Part shown: positions 41,531 through 50,749 of the stretch, one piece after another
How positions within the stretch are numbered: position 1 is the stretch's first letter
Layout of the letters: each line of letters starts with the position of its first letter
Source: Myxococcus stipitatus
GTDB lineage: Bacteria > Myxococcota > Myxococcia > Myxococcales > Myxococcaceae
Length of the DNA: 64,000 bases
Direction of reading: 5' to 3'
Assembly (NCBI RefSeq): GCF_021412625.1
Contig: NZ_JAKCFI010000003.1
Location: 186,001 to 250,000 of the forward strand
The notes under the pieces: model-generated
The model's database searches: none
Seen by the model: the letters and a program-made list of their open reading frames with translations, nothing else
Told to the model about the DNA's origin: nothing
Position numbers and translations under genes: made by a program

Positions 41531-43153
41531 TCAGCGGTAGGGATGGAAGCGCAGCAGGGCCGGGAAGGACCTGAAACACTCCCCCGTCGGCGTCCAGAAC
41601 AGCACGACGCGCAGATATCCCTCCGCGTCGATGGCCGCGCTCCAGATCTCGACCCGATCCGGGAACGTGAGCCGGTGATTTTGCAGGACCTGCTTCCCGT
41701 CACCCGACAGGTGGATGAGCCCCACGCTCCTGTGCCACTCGGCGTCAATGATGGTGGTCATGAGGACGATGACTCCATCCGCCTGCAGTTCCATCTCATT
41801 CAGCTGCTCCGAGGACCCTTCCGGCGCCGGCATGACGAGGAAGCCGCCAGTGCCGAACTCGGGGTCCAGGCTTCCGTTGGCGTCGACTCGAGCCAGGACG
41901 ATGATGGTGGACTGACCTGGCGCTGAAACCCTCGTCATGCCACCCAGCAGCAGCTTGCCGTCTGGCAGGAGCCTCACGAGGGCATCCGGGCTCAACCCGG
42001 CCGGGGGAGTGAACTGGAAGCTCTCGTCCAGCGTCCCGTCGGGGTGGAAGCGCCGGAGCACGAGGCCCTGGGAGGAGGTCCCCGCGACGATGAAGCGGTC
42101 ATCCGGCAACAGGAAGAGCCTCTTCGACAGCTCCGCCGTTCCCGGCTCGTCGAGGATGACGCCGTCGGTGCCGAACGAGCCGTCCAGGACGCCTTCGGAC
42201 GTGAAGCGCACCAGCTGAGCGGTTCCGCTGGGAAGACTCCCAACTCCCAGGATGCGTCCCTGGGAGTCGAGCCGCGCGCTCTCCAGATAGGGGCTCGGGA
42301 AGGTGTTGGTGCCCACCCCGTTCAGGGTGGTGTCGCGCATACCAGACGCGGTGAAGCGGGCGAGGAAGGTGCCATTCGTCGGGGGGTCGAAGGCGCATCG
42401 ATTGTTGAAGCCGACGTGTCCCGCGCCACCGAAGACGAAGATCCTCCCGTCATCGAGGTAATCCAGCCGACCGGCGCCCTCGGAGTAATTACAGAGGTTC
42501 AGCCCGATGTTGTTGAAGTCCGGGTCCAACGACCCATCCGGGAGCGCACGCACCACCAGCAGGTTCGTGGACTGCGAGCTCGAGGGAGTACAGACATAGC
42601 CCGTCGAGCCCGCCATCAGCCACTTCCCATCGGGCTGGATGACCAGTTGGGACAGGTACGTCGTGCGCAGTTGCTCCAGCTTGACCACGCCATTGACGCC
42701 GAAGGAGGTGTCGAGCACGCCATTGCCCGCGGTGACCTCGAGGACGACAGATGCTTCGGCGCGGTGCTCCTTGTTGGAGGCGACGACCGTGATGGGGAAC
42801 GCGCCGTAGGACGCGAACTCCTCGATGACGACGGAGAAGGAGCCCTCGGGTGAGGTTCGGGAGAGGACGATGGTGTCCTGCTCCAGCCTCAGATAGGGCG
42901 GAAGCCCCTCGATGGTGACGGTGATGTCCTGGACCGAGCCCTTGAGCTGATCCACGGAGACCGGGAGCTGGAAGGTGGACTGGTCCGGGTCGAAGGAGAG
43001 GGCCAGGGTGGCGGGGGCATGCACCTCGAATGAAGGAGACGAGGAACAGGCCACCAGACTCACGGACGCCCAAAGCAGGAGGCACAGCGGGAGGGCTGCG
43101 GGGATATCCGGAGCGCGGGAACGGAGAGGAGGAACGGGACGATGCCAGGCCAT
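41531..43153 (-). CDS. Delta-60-repeat lipoprotein with N-terminal Ig-like domain (paralog)
   Basis: A 540-residue paralog of the gene at 40118. Leader 'LLLWASVSLVACSSSP' with lipobox. It differs by an added N-terminal beta domain of about 100 residues ('TVTIEGLPPYLRLEQDTIVL', 'FPITVVASNKEHRAEASVVL'), which resembles a putative Ig fold, before the shared 'GVLDTSFGVNGVVKLEQ' repeats. The two copies are close in DNA over the repeat part, including 'VGFNNRCAFDPPT'. Start taken at 43153, the ATG directly before the leader. Confidence 0.86.
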   Translation of the reverse strand: MAWHRPVPPLRSRAPDIPAALPLCLLLWASVSLVACSSSPSFEVHAPATLALSFDPDQSTFQLPVSVDQLKGSVQDITVTIEGLPPYLRLEQDTIVLSRTSPEGSFSVVIEEFASYGAFPITVVASNKEHRAEASVVLEVTAGNGVLDTSFGVNGVVKLEQLRTTYLSQLVIQPDGKWLMAGSTGYVCTPSSSQSTNLLVVRALPDGSLDPDFNNIGLNLCNYSEGAGRLDYLDDGRIFVFGGAGHVGFNNRCAFDPPTNGTFLARFTASGMRDTTLNGVGTNTFPSPYLESARLDSQGRILGVGSLPSGTAQLVRFTSEGVLDGSFGTDGVILDEPGTAELSKRLFLLPDDRFIVAGTSSQGLVLRRFHPDGTLDESFQFTPPAGLSPDALVRLLPDGKLLLGGMTRVSAPGQSTIIVLARVDANGSLDPEFGTGGFLVMPAPEGSSEQLNEMELQADGVIVLMTTIIDAEWHRSVGLIHLSGDGKQVLQNHRLTFPDRVEIWSAAIDAEGYLRVVLFWTPTGECFRSFPALLRFHPYR

Positions 43154-43553
43154 GGGAACACCATGATGGGAGGCCGGCCCCTCTCCTCGAAATGCGTGAC
43201 TGCTGAAAGACGTCGGTACCCCTATTTCCTGATGCCTGGGTGAGCCAAGGCCTTTCAAACTGATGCAGGGCGTGGCGCCGTGGAAAATCCGTTCCGGATG
43301 ATTTGCCCGAGGAGTCCCCTTCACTGCACGGACCGACGCCAGTCCGAATACGACGACAAGGAGATGACCCGTGGCATCCGTCAGCGGCCACTCCTCGGTG
43401 GGCACCTCATGGCGCGGCCGTGCACCCACGGCTCTTGGGCGAGAGGCGACCACGGAGGCATGTCGCGGACACTGGCATGACGTGGATGGGCTGTCGGACG
43501 TGCGTGCTAACCCTGTCCTTTGCTCCCTTCGTGGAGCGGACGCCGGGGGCACG
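43154..43553. other. Intergenic region upstream of the Sit-like toxin locus
   Basis: 400 bases between divergent genes. No credible ORF. Just before the toxin start is TTTGCTCCCTTCGTGGAGCGG (about 43518-43538), which has a near copy (TCGCTCCCTTCCGGGGAGCAG, about 45829-45849) ahead of the chimeric gene at 45862, evidence that the toxin upstream region was duplicated with its leader. Confidence 0.5.
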
Positions 43554-44912
43554 ATGATTGCGCGTTGGAGTGGTGTGCTGCTCGTGGGTCTTCTCGTGGT
43601 GGGGTGCGCGACGCCGCGAGTCGTGCGGCTCGACACGGGAGAGGGAGCACCCATCCTCTACACGCCACCCACGCGCATGGATCCCATCGAGATTGACGAG
43701 GAAGCCTTCCGGAGCGCGATGACCCGGTTGGTGCTGGGCGTGCGCTTCTCGTTGCGAACAGAGCGGGTGGAGCGTCCCCGGGTCCGACTCGTGTCCGCTT
43801 CTTCGCGAGAGACTTTGTCGAGCACCTCGGGGTGGGAGGCGGGGGAGTGTTCGAGCGAGGAGGGTTCCGCGGAGTGCCTGTCGCTCGTGGACGGAGGATT
43901 GGGATTCCTGGACGCGAAGGCACGCAGGGATTTGGCGCTCAACTTCGCCTGGGAAGGCGTCTGGGAGGGTGTGCGGGGCGCGGTGGGAGAGGTAGCCAAT
44001 CCGTTGGTGTTGCAGGCCATGGTGACGTCGGCCTTCACGGCCTACATGCTGCTGTTGGTGGTGCCCGAGCCGGTGACGAAGGTGGTGGCGCTGGCGGTGA
44101 CGACGTACTTCGTGGCGTACCTGGGGCTGGAGGTGTTCTTCGACATCGTGAATGGGTGGCAGCGCCTGTCGATGGAGTCGGAGAAGGCGGTGTCGCTCGA
44201 CGAGTTGGAGGGGGCGGGGCGGCGCTTCGGGGAGGTGATGGGGAAGGATGGGGCGCGCGTCATCATCCTGGTGCTGACGGCGGCGCTGGGCGGAGGGGCG
44301 TCGAAGCTGGCATCGAAGGGACCGATGCTGCCGGGCTTCGCGAGGGCGGCGGTGGCGGCGGAGACGAACGCGGGGTTCCAGCTGTCCGCGGTGGCCACGG
44401 GAGGCATCCGTTCCATCTCCGTCGCGGAGGGCGTCCTCACCGTGGGCATCATGCCCAACGCGGTGGCGATGGTGGCGCGTGGGGCAGGGAGAGAAGGGGG
44501 TTCAGCGCCACGCACCGAGCCCCTGTTGGAGAATCAGCGTCCCCAACTCCTCACTTCCGAGATGGAACGAGCCCGAAAACTGGGCATTCAGCCCGTGGAG
44601 GCAACCGACCCCAGGTTCATCGAGTACGTCAACCAGGGCATCATCAAGTGGATCATCACCGAAGACGGTGTGCTGAAGATCATTCCACACACCTGGCGCA
44701 AGCTCGAGATCTCGCACGCAGTCGCCAGCGGAGGAAGACCCGTCCTGGCTGCTGGCGAAGCGAACATCGCGGTTCATGGTGCGACCCGCATCGGCATCGA
44801 AATCACACCGCGCAGTGGCCATTTCCTATATGGCGCATCCGAGGCAGTGGGCACCCGGGCACTGGAACTCGGGCGACAGGCCTTTGCTCGTGCCGGCATA
44901 CTCTTTCCCTGA
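43554..44912 (+). CDS. SitA-like polymorphic lipoprotein toxin
   Basis: The 452-residue protein starts with a lipoprotein leader ('MIARWSGVLLVGLLVVGCAT', Cys18). A conserved-looking delivery region follows, with 'MTRLVLGVRFSLR' and a hydrophobic hairpin at about 150-200 ('FTAYMLLLVVPEPVTKVVAL'). The C-terminal 120 residues ('IIKWIITEDGVLKIIPHTW', 'ISHAVASGGRPVLAAGEANI', 'ITPRSGHFLYGA') look like a separate toxin domain, possibly a nuclease; this is inference. Its stop overlaps the next ATG (TGATG), the layout of a toxin/immunity pair. In Myxococcus, SitA lipoproteins are passed between kin by TraA/B outer-membrane exchange and kill cells lacking SitI. ATG at 43554; the frame extends further upstream without support. 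Confidence 0.75.
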   Translation: MIARWSGVLLVGLLVVGCATPRVVRLDTGEGAPILYTPPTRMDPIEIDEEAFRSAMTRLVLGVRFSLRTERVERPRVRLVSASSRETLSSTSGWEAGECSSEEGSAECLSLVDGGLGFLDAKARRDLALNFAWEGVWEGVRGAVGEVANPLVLQAMVTSAFTAYMLLLVVPEPVTKVVALAVTTYFVAYLGLEVFFDIVNGWQRLSMESEKAVSLDELEGAGRRFGEVMGKDGARVIILVLTAALGGGASKLASKGPMLPGFARAAVAAETNAGFQLSAVATGGIRSISVAEGVLTVGIMPNAVAMVARGAGREGGSAPRTEPLLENQRPQLLTSEMERARKLGIQPVEATDPRFIEYVNQGIIKWIITEDGVLKIIPHTWRKLEISHAVASGGRPVLAAGEANIAVHGATRIGIEITPRSGHFLYGASEAVGTRALELGRQAFARAGILFP

Positions 44913-45466
44913 TGACGAGGACCATGGGCACCGCTCCCGATACGATGACCACCGTTCTCGAGTGGCCCTCCGTGGACGTCGAAGCCTGGCTCCAGCGACA
45001 CGTCATCGGGGAACCCGTCGATGGCGAGTTCTTCAATTGGGAGGTCTTCGCCTTCACCTTGGCGGCACGCGCGGGAGACGCGAAGGACAAGGTCCAAGCC
45101 CGCATGGCCCTTCAGGTGTACGAAACGCTCGCGAACAACGCCGCCTCGTCGATTTCACGTTCCTATCGCTTCTCCGCGATGAACCTCCGAGCACGCATGA
45201 TGGGTGAACTCGGTGCCCTCGCGGGTGACCCCATCCTGGACCCCGAGGTCGTCGTGCAATGGGTCCACGACTGCACCCGGCTCTCCCTCGACGAAGCCAC
45301 GCGACTCGCGTCGATGGACCTGCGCGACCTCCCCATCGACACGGTGCGCGCCCTCCGCGACATCAAGAACGCGCTCACCGTCTTGAGCCACATCGAGGAG
45401 ACGCCGAGGGTCCGTGACGACGTCGAGTTGCAAGCCTGGCTGCGCCTGCGCACACGCTTGCCGTGA
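44912..45466 (+). CDS. Cognate immunity protein of the SitA-like toxin (SitI-like)
   Basis: A 184-residue soluble, Asp/Leu-rich all-helical protein beginning in the TGATG overlap with the toxin gene. C-terminal half: 'DPILDPEVVVQWVHDC', 'LPIDTVRALRDIKNALTVL', 'VRDDVELQAWLRLRTRLP'. The same C-terminal pattern recurs in the two downstream copies (45470-45721 and 45862-46335), so this is a local immunity family. No signal peptide, fitting a toxin that acts inside the cell. Function is inferred from the position and the overlap, not from a recognised domain. Confidence 0.75.
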   Translation: MTRTMGTAPDTMTTVLEWPSVDVEAWLQRHVIGEPVDGEFFNWEVFAFTLAARAGDAKDKVQARMALQVYETLANNAASSISRSYRFSAMNLRARMMGELGALAGDPILDPEVVVQWVHDCTRLSLDEATRLASMDLRDLPIDTVRALRDIKNALTVLSHIEETPRVRDDVELQAWLRLRTRLP

Positions 45467-45469
45467 CGC

Positions 45470-45721
45470 GACCCCATCCTCGACCCCGAGCACCTCCACG
45501 CCGCGCTCCAGGTCATCGCGACCCTCCCCGTCGATGAGGTCGCCAGGACCCTCTCCACCCAGGACGCGGGGACCCTCGACCCCCAGACCCGCTTCTTGAT
45601 GCACTGCATCAAGGCCGCGCTCGACGTCCTCTCTCGCCTTCTCCAGGCCGGTCCGGTGCCAGAACACCCGGGTCTCCAGGCCTGTCTAGGACTCCGAGGA
45701 CGTCCTAATCAACACCTATAG
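45470..45721 (+). pseudogene. Truncated immunity-gene copy without start codon
   Basis: Directly after the immunity stop, an open frame of 83 codons reads 'DPILDPEHLHAALQVIATLP', then 'LDPQTRFLMHCIKAALDVLS' and 'HPGLQACLGLRG', ending in TAG at 45719. It aligns with the C-terminal half of the preceding immunity protein ('DPILDPE...', 'RALRDIKNALTVLS', 'VELQAWLRLR') but lacks its N-terminal half and any start codon with a ribosome-binding site. A 5'-truncated duplicate. Confidence 0.75.
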
Positions 45722-45861
45722 TCACATTTCTGCAACACAGCTGCAACTACAGAAGATTTTTCAAGAAAGGGCGAATTACAACTGGAGCGGCAACGTCGGA
45801 CGAGCATGATAGCCCACAGTTCCCCCTCGCTCCCTTCCGGGGAGCAGAAGCTGGAGAGGCG

Positions 45862-46335
45862 ATGACGACGCGTTGGCGTGGAGTCTTGCTGCTGGCGGGA
45901 GTTCCCCTGAGTGGGCTGTACGACACGGGGCCGGCGAACGACACGCCGTCCGTCAGCCAGGCTGGGTCCAACATCGCCATGGACCTGTTCGAGGGGCTGG
46001 CGAAGCTGCCCTCCGGTCACCGCACCAATGCCTTCTGGCGCTCCGCGATGAACCTCCACACCCTGATGATTGGCGAGCGCGGCCCCCGCGAGGGAAACCC
46101 CCTCCTCGACCCCGACATCGCCGTCCGGTGGTTCCACGGCATCGCCCAGGTGCCGTTCCACGAGGCGGCGCGGCTCGCCGACCGGGAGCCCCACGACATC
46201 CCCGCCGACCGGCTGCGCGCGCTGCGCGACATCAAGAGCGCCCTCGGCGTCCTCGAGGCGCTCTCCCAGACGCCCCGGATTCGCGACGACGCCGCGCTCC
46301 AGGCCTGGCTGCGTCTGCGGCCACACCTGCCGTAG
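45862..46335 (+). CDS. Chimeric gene: Sit-like toxin leader fused to an immunity C-terminus
   Basis: The first residues, 'MTTRWRGVLLLAGVPLSG', resemble the toxin leader 'MIARWSGVLLVGLLVVGC', but the lipobox Cys is gone. From about residue 38 the protein aligns with the immunity protein: 'GNPLLDPDIAVRWFHGI', 'IPADRLRALRDIKSALGVLE', 'IRDDAALQAWLRLRPHLP'. The whole toxin body is missing, so an internal deletion in a duplicated toxin-immunity unit appears to have joined the two ends. 157 residues, GGAGAGG before the ATG. May be an orphan immunity factor or a decaying remnant; upstream sequence also matches the toxin promoter region. Confidence 0.65.
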   Translation: MTTRWRGVLLLAGVPLSGLYDTGPANDTPSVSQAGSNIAMDLFEGLAKLPSGHRTNAFWRSAMNLHTLMIGERGPREGNPLLDPDIAVRWFHGIAQVPFHEAARLADREPHDIPADRLRALRDIKSALGVLEALSQTPRIRDDAALQAWLRLRPHLP

Positions 46336-46336
46336 C

Positions 46337-48019
46337 TCACACCCCCGTGCCACGCATCAGCGGCGGAGGCTCCACCACCACCTGCATGGACAGCGCGGTG
46401 TGCTCCGCCTCCCAGCGCAGCCACAGCTTCGGACGGGACAGCCGCGTGCGCGCGGGCTCCACCCGCATCGTCAGCCAGTTGCGCTCGCGCAGGTAGCGCT
46501 GGCTGCCCACCGGCAACATCTCCGTCTGCATGAACGACGGCAGGTCCTCCACCGCCTCCTCCGCCAGCATGCGCATGCCCAGGAACTGCAACGTGCTCGG
46601 CGGCGGGTGCACGATGCCGGACGACGTCACCTGCTCGATGGCCGCCTCCGCCAGCCCCGCGGGGATGTGCTCCGGGTTGCGCGAGCGGATGAGCCCTCGC
46701 GCCCCCACGTGCACGTCCCCGGACACCACCGTCACCGCGCAGCACGACGCCTGCGCCAGCGTGAACAGGTCCACCATCAGCCGCGTGCGCTCGCCCCGGT
46801 GCACCACCGACTCCCACTGGTCCAGCATGTCGTCGTGCAGCTCCGTGTCCGCCCCCATCACCTCCGCGCCCGGGCCGTAGCGCAGGTGCACCAGCGGCAC
46901 CGACGACAACAGCAGGACGTGCCGCGCCTTCGTCCCCGACTCCGGCCGCGCCGCGTGCTCCTGTCGCCACGCGTCCAGCGTCGCCCACTGCGCCTTGCTC
47001 ATCACCTCGTGCGCCATCTTCCCGCCCGGCTGCTCGCGGTAGGTGCGCCCGCTGCGCAAATCCAACGCCACCACGTCCACGTCGCACTCCGTCCCCACGA
47101 AGCGCAGCGTCTGGAAGTAGTGCCGCTCGCAGGGAGGACGCAGCGCGGGCGTCTTCACCGGCGTCTTCAGCTCGCCCAGCTGGAACGCCTCGAACGCCAG
47201 CGCCGCCGCGCTGTAGAGGGCCGCGAACCACGCGCACGCCTGCAGCGACTCGTGCGAGCCCCACCCGTCGAAGATGTCGTGGTCATCCCACGTGAATAGC
47301 CCTGGCACCCGCGCCAGCATGGGCGCGATGCCCACCTCGCCGCTCCACCGCTCGCAGTACAGTTCCACGTACCGGGCCAGCATCTCCTCGTGGAAGCCCT
47401 GGGGCGGAGGCCGCGCCGGGTCCAGCTTGTGCTCCAGCTCGCGCTTGCGGAACTCCAGCAGCGGCTCGTGGTCCATCAGCGAGTCCGCGTACACTTGGTC
47501 CCCACCCCCGAGCAGCAGGTGGAAGCCGCCGTCCTCGACCTCGTGCTGGGCCTTCATGTCCGCCCAGCAGCCGAAGGGCCGCTTCATCCGCATCACCGAG
47601 TTCCACGTCTTCGCGTCGCTCGCCCCGTTGCACGAGAAGAACGCCACGCGCGGCAACCCGCCCGTCGCAGGCACCACCACCCGCGGCGCGTCGTCGGGCA
47701 GCCCCTCCACCTTCGCCCCGTCCACCGGCTCGAAGCGGTAGGTCACCCGGTGGGCCTCGGCCCCGCGCGGCAGCTGCACCGTCCACCGCCACAGCACCCC
47801 CGCCACGGGAGCACGCAGCCCGGAGAAGTCCGCCACCGGCGTCGCCACCGCCGACGCCACCCCCGCCAGCTCCACCCCGTCCGCGCCGAAGAAGCGCAAC
47901 CTCAGCGCCGGCGGGCGCCCCGCGTCCGAGTCGCCCAGGTACAGGTTCACGAAGAACGACCACACGCCCGCGTCCACCTGGTCGCGCGCGTACAGCATCG
48001 GCCCCAACAGCACCTTCAT
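46337..48019 (-). CDS. PhoD-like / metallophosphatase family protein
   Basis: A 560-residue protein related to alkaline phosphatase D-type metallophosphoesterases. After a beta-sandwich N-terminal domain (to about residue 125, including 'WRWTVQLPRGAEAHRVTYRF'), the metal-binding motifs occur in order: 'FFSCNGA', 'LLLGGGDQVYADSL', 'FTWDDHDIFDGWGSHE', and 'TVVSGDVHVGARG'. No signal peptide or Tat motif is visible, unusual for PhoD, so the location may be cytoplasmic. ATG at 48019. Substrate unknown. Its stop is one base from that of the convergent chimeric immunity gene. Confidence 0.85.
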   Translation of the reverse strand: MKVLLGPMLYARDQVDAGVWSFFVNLYLGDSDAGRPPALRLRFFGADGVELAGVASAVATPVADFSGLRAPVAGVLWRWTVQLPRGAEAHRVTYRFEPVDGAKVEGLPDDAPRVVVPATGGLPRVAFFSCNGASDAKTWNSVMRMKRPFGCWADMKAQHEVEDGGFHLLLGGGDQVYADSLMDHEPLLEFRKRELEHKLDPARPPPQGFHEEMLARYVELYCERWSGEVGIAPMLARVPGLFTWDDHDIFDGWGSHESLQACAWFAALYSAAALAFEAFQLGELKTPVKTPALRPPCERHYFQTLRFVGTECDVDVVALDLRSGRTYREQPGGKMAHEVMSKAQWATLDAWRQEHAARPESGTKARHVLLLSSVPLVHLRYGPGAEVMGADTELHDDMLDQWESVVHRGERTRLMVDLFTLAQASCCAVTVVSGDVHVGARGLIRSRNPEHIPAGLAEAAIEQVTSSGIVHPPPSTLQFLGMRMLAEEAVEDLPSFMQTEMLPVGSQRYLRERNWLTMRVEPARTRLSRPKLWLRWEAEHTALSMQVVVEPPPLMRGTGV

Positions 48020-48173
48020 CGAACGCCCCCTCGAGACTCGCCAGGGCCGATAGGCCCGGATTCACGGAAGTCTAGTTCGAGAGGCGGACGGGCGGGGCCC
48101 ATGCGGGGAGTGTGTCCCACGTCCCCAAGTTGCCCACAGGCCCGGGGGGCACCCCAGGCCCGGGCGAGGCGGA

Positions 48174-49181
48174 CTACTTCGCGAGGAAGTCGAGCAGCGC
48201 CGCGTGGAACTTCTCGGGCGACTCGATGTGGGGGATGTGGCCGACGCCGGGCAGCTCCACCAGGGTGGCCTGGGGGATGGCCTTGGCCGTCTTCTTCCCG
48301 AGCTGGGGGTACTGGCCCAGGGTGGCGGCCACGCTGGCGGGCACCTTGCCCCGGCCGATGAAGGTGCGGTCCTCCTGGCCGATGACGACGAGCGTCCGGG
48401 CCTTCACCAGCGGGAACTCGTGGGAGACGGGCTGCTCGTAGATCATCTGCGAGGTGGCGGCGGCCACGCGGGCCAGGCGCGGGTACTCGGCGCCGAGCGT
48501 CTGGCGGTAGAGCACCTGGACCCAGACGTCGTACTCGGGCTTCCACTTCACGTAGTACGTCTCGTGGTACTTGCGCGTGGACTCCTCGGTCACCTTCAGC
48601 TGCTCGCGGTAGTAGGCCTCCGTGGGCTGCCACGGGGTCTTCTCGCGGTAGTCCTCGAGGCCGATGGGGTTCTCCAGCACGAGCCGCTCGGTGGCGTCCG
48701 GGTACATGAGGGCGAAGCGCGTGGCGAGCATGCCGCCCATGGAGTGGCCCAGAATCACCGCCTGCTTCACGCCCAGCGAGTCGAGCAACTGCTTCGTCAG
48801 CGACGCGAGCGTGTGGAAGCTGTAGTGCACGTCCGGCTTGGACGAGCGGCCGAAGCCGAGCTGGTCGGGCACCACCACGCGGTAGCCCGCGCCCGTCAGC
48901 GCCTGGATGGTGGAGGCCCAGTACGCGCCGAAGAAGTTCTTGCCGTGCAGCAGCACCACGGTGCGCCCGTTGGCGCGGCCCGTGGGCTTCACGTCCATGT
49001 AGGCCATGCGCACGTCCTGGCCCTCCACCGTCAGCGGCAGCAGCTGCACCGGGTGCGGCGAGGGGAAGCCGTCCAGGGTGGAGCCGAGCGGCTCGGCCGG
49101 GGCGGGCGCCTGGGCGAGGGCGGGGGGCGCCAGGAGCAGCGCGGCGGCGCCCAGGGCCAGGAGGGACGAACGGAAGGACAT
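48174..49181 (-). CDS. Secreted alpha/beta hydrolase
   Basis: 335 residues with a signal peptide ('LLALGAAALLLAPPALAQA'). The alpha/beta-hydrolase core shows the oxyanion 'LLHGKNFFG', the nucleophile elbow 'ILGHSMGGM', the acid in 'VVIGQEDRTF' and the catalytic His in 'GVGHIPHIE'. The cap region holds 'YREKTPWQPTEAYYREQ'. Likely a periplasmic esterase or lipase-like enzyme; substrate unknown. ATG at 49181 with GAGGAG upstream; the longer frame from 49346 would bury the signal peptide and is rejected. Confidence 0.93.
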   Translation of the reverse strand: MSFRSSLLALGAAALLLAPPALAQAPAPAEPLGSTLDGFPSPHPVQLLPLTVEGQDVRMAYMDVKPTGRANGRTVVLLHGKNFFGAYWASTIQALTGAGYRVVVPDQLGFGRSSKPDVHYSFHTLASLTKQLLDSLGVKQAVILGHSMGGMLATRFALMYPDATERLVLENPIGLEDYREKTPWQPTEAYYREQLKVTEESTRKYHETYYVKWKPEYDVWVQVLYRQTLGAEYPRLARVAAATSQMIYEQPVSHEFPLVKARTLVVIGQEDRTFIGRGKVPASVAATLGQYPQLGKKTAKAIPQATLVELPGVGHIPHIESPEKFHAALLDFLAK

Positions 49182-49361
49182 GGAACACGCTCCTCGGGGA
49201 TGGGGTCGATGACTCACGGCGTCAGCCTCGCTGTGTAGCGTGGGCCGCCGGGCATCGCAGGCCCTTCGACGGGGCGGGGACGACTTCGTGTCCGGGAGGG
49301 GCCCCCGCCTCACGCTCCGCGCGACCCGGAGGGGGCGCGCGGGCACCGGGGGTGCGGGAGG

Positions 49362-50603
49362 TCAGGCCTGGGAGCTCTCGAAGGTGCGAGGGCTGAGCAT
49401 CCGCAGGGTCGCCACCATGGCCAGGAACAGGACGCTGGCGCTGACGGTGACGAAGCGCACGCCCACGCGGTCGGCCAGCGCGCCCAGGCCCCACACGCCG
49501 GACGCATAGCCCGCGCCGAGCGACATGCTGTAAAGACTGCTCACGCGCGCCTGGAACTCACGCGGCACGCGCGACGTGGCGTAGGCGTGGAACCCGCTCA
49601 TCAGCACCATGTAGTTGGCGCCGAGCAGGAAGATGCCCGCGGCGGCCGTCGTCAGCGTGGGCGCCAGCCAGTACAGCGCGGACACCACGCCGATGGAGCC
49701 CGCCGCCAGCCCGAGCAGCCGGCGCTGGCCCAGCAGGTCCACCAGCGAGCCCACCGTCACCGCGGCCACCACCGCGCCCGCCCCCTGGCAGGCGACGAGC
49801 AGCGACGTCGCGGAGGCGCCCTGGCCGAAGACCTTGATGGCGAACACCGGCACCAATCCGATGAAGGGCGCCACGAGCACGGACACCACCAGCGTGCTCA
49901 TCATCACCAGCGAGATTTCCGGATCGCGGCGCACCACCGCGAAGCCCTGGGTGATGCCCGTCCACAGGTTGCCCCGGGGCTTCTTCGCGTCCGTGTCCCG
50001 CTTCAGCGACGGCACGCGCGACACCGCCACCAGCACCGCGACGAAGGACAGCGTGTTGACGAACAGCGCCCAGGACGCGCCACCCGCCTGGAGCACCACC
50101 GCCGCCAGCAGCGGGCCGATGATGCGCCCCAGGTTGAACTGCGCCGAGCTGAGGCTCAGCGCGCTGTGCAGATCCCGGGGTGGCACCAGCTCCGCCAGCA
50201 TCGCGGAGAAGGCCGGGCTGGTGAGCGTGCTCGCGCAGCCGTTGAGCAGCGAGATGACGCCGATGATGGGGACGCTCAGGTGGTTGGTGAAGGCCAGCAC
50301 CGTGAGCACCGCGGCCAACACCAGTTGCACGCTGGTGCCCAGCGCGACGTAGGCGCGCCGGTCGAAGCGGTCCGCGAGCGCGCCGCCCACGGGCGACAGC
50401 AGCACCGACGGCAGATAGGTGAGCGCGACGATGGCGCCCGTCCATTCCGCGCGTCCCGTCTGCTCGGTGACGTAGACGCCCATCGCCACCGTCTCCATCC
50501 AGGTGCCGATGTTGGAGATGAGCGCGCCGAGCCAGACGGCGAAGTAGCCGGGGTGCTCGAAGGCACGCAACGAAGAGAGGCGGGGAAGTCGAATGGCTCG
50601 CAC
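49362..50603 (-). CDS. MFS transporter (MFS_3 / EntS-like)
   Basis: A 413-residue 12-helix major-facilitator protein. 'HPGYFAVWLGALISNIGTWM' at the N-terminus and 'GGALADRFDRRAYVALG' (motif A) are typical of the MFS_3 group that includes the enterobactin exporter EntS. The second half repeats the pattern ('GSLVDLLGQRRLLGLA'). Likely an exporter of a small metabolite or siderophore; no biosynthetic genes are near. GTG start at 50603 with AAGGAA upstream. Confidence 0.9.
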   Translation of the reverse strand: MRAIRLPRLSSLRAFEHPGYFAVWLGALISNIGTWMETVAMGVYVTEQTGRAEWTGAIVALTYLPSVLLSPVGGALADRFDRRAYVALGTSVQLVLAAVLTVLAFTNHLSVPIIGVISLLNGCASTLTSPAFSAMLAELVPPRDLHSALSLSSAQFNLGRIIGPLLAAVVLQAGGASWALFVNTLSFVAVLVAVSRVPSLKRDTDAKKPRGNLWTGITQGFAVVRRDPEISLVMMSTLVVSVLVAPFIGLVPVFAIKVFGQGASATSLLVACQGAGAVVAAVTVGSLVDLLGQRRLLGLAAGSIGVVSALYWLAPTLTTAAAGIFLLGANYMVLMSGFHAYATSRVPREFQARVSSLYSMSLGAGYASGVWGLGALADRVGVRFVTVSASVLFLAMVATLRMLSPRTFESSQA

Positions 50604-50723
50604 GACAGGTTTCCTTGTATCGCACGCGCCACTGACACGCTTCCCCGGGCCGCGTCATGCTTGGGGCCGCAATGACGAACACGGTGGAGGCGCTAGCAGC
50701 CTGTCTGAAGCGTGCGACAGCAG

Positions 50724-50749
50724 ACGGACGCGCGCTGAAACGCGTCCGT
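50724..50749 (-). terminator. 9-bp hairpin between capA-type gene and MFS gene
   Basis: ACGGACGCG (50724-50732) pairs perfectly with CGCGTCCGT (50741-50749) around 8 bases. On the minus strand it is downstream of the CapA-family gene and upstream of the MFS gene. No T tract. Confidence 0.45.

Noticed and set aside
49182-49361. Coding potential between the alpha/beta hydrolase and MFS genes
   Set aside because: Open frames here are short Arg/Pro-rich shadows without starts or motifs.
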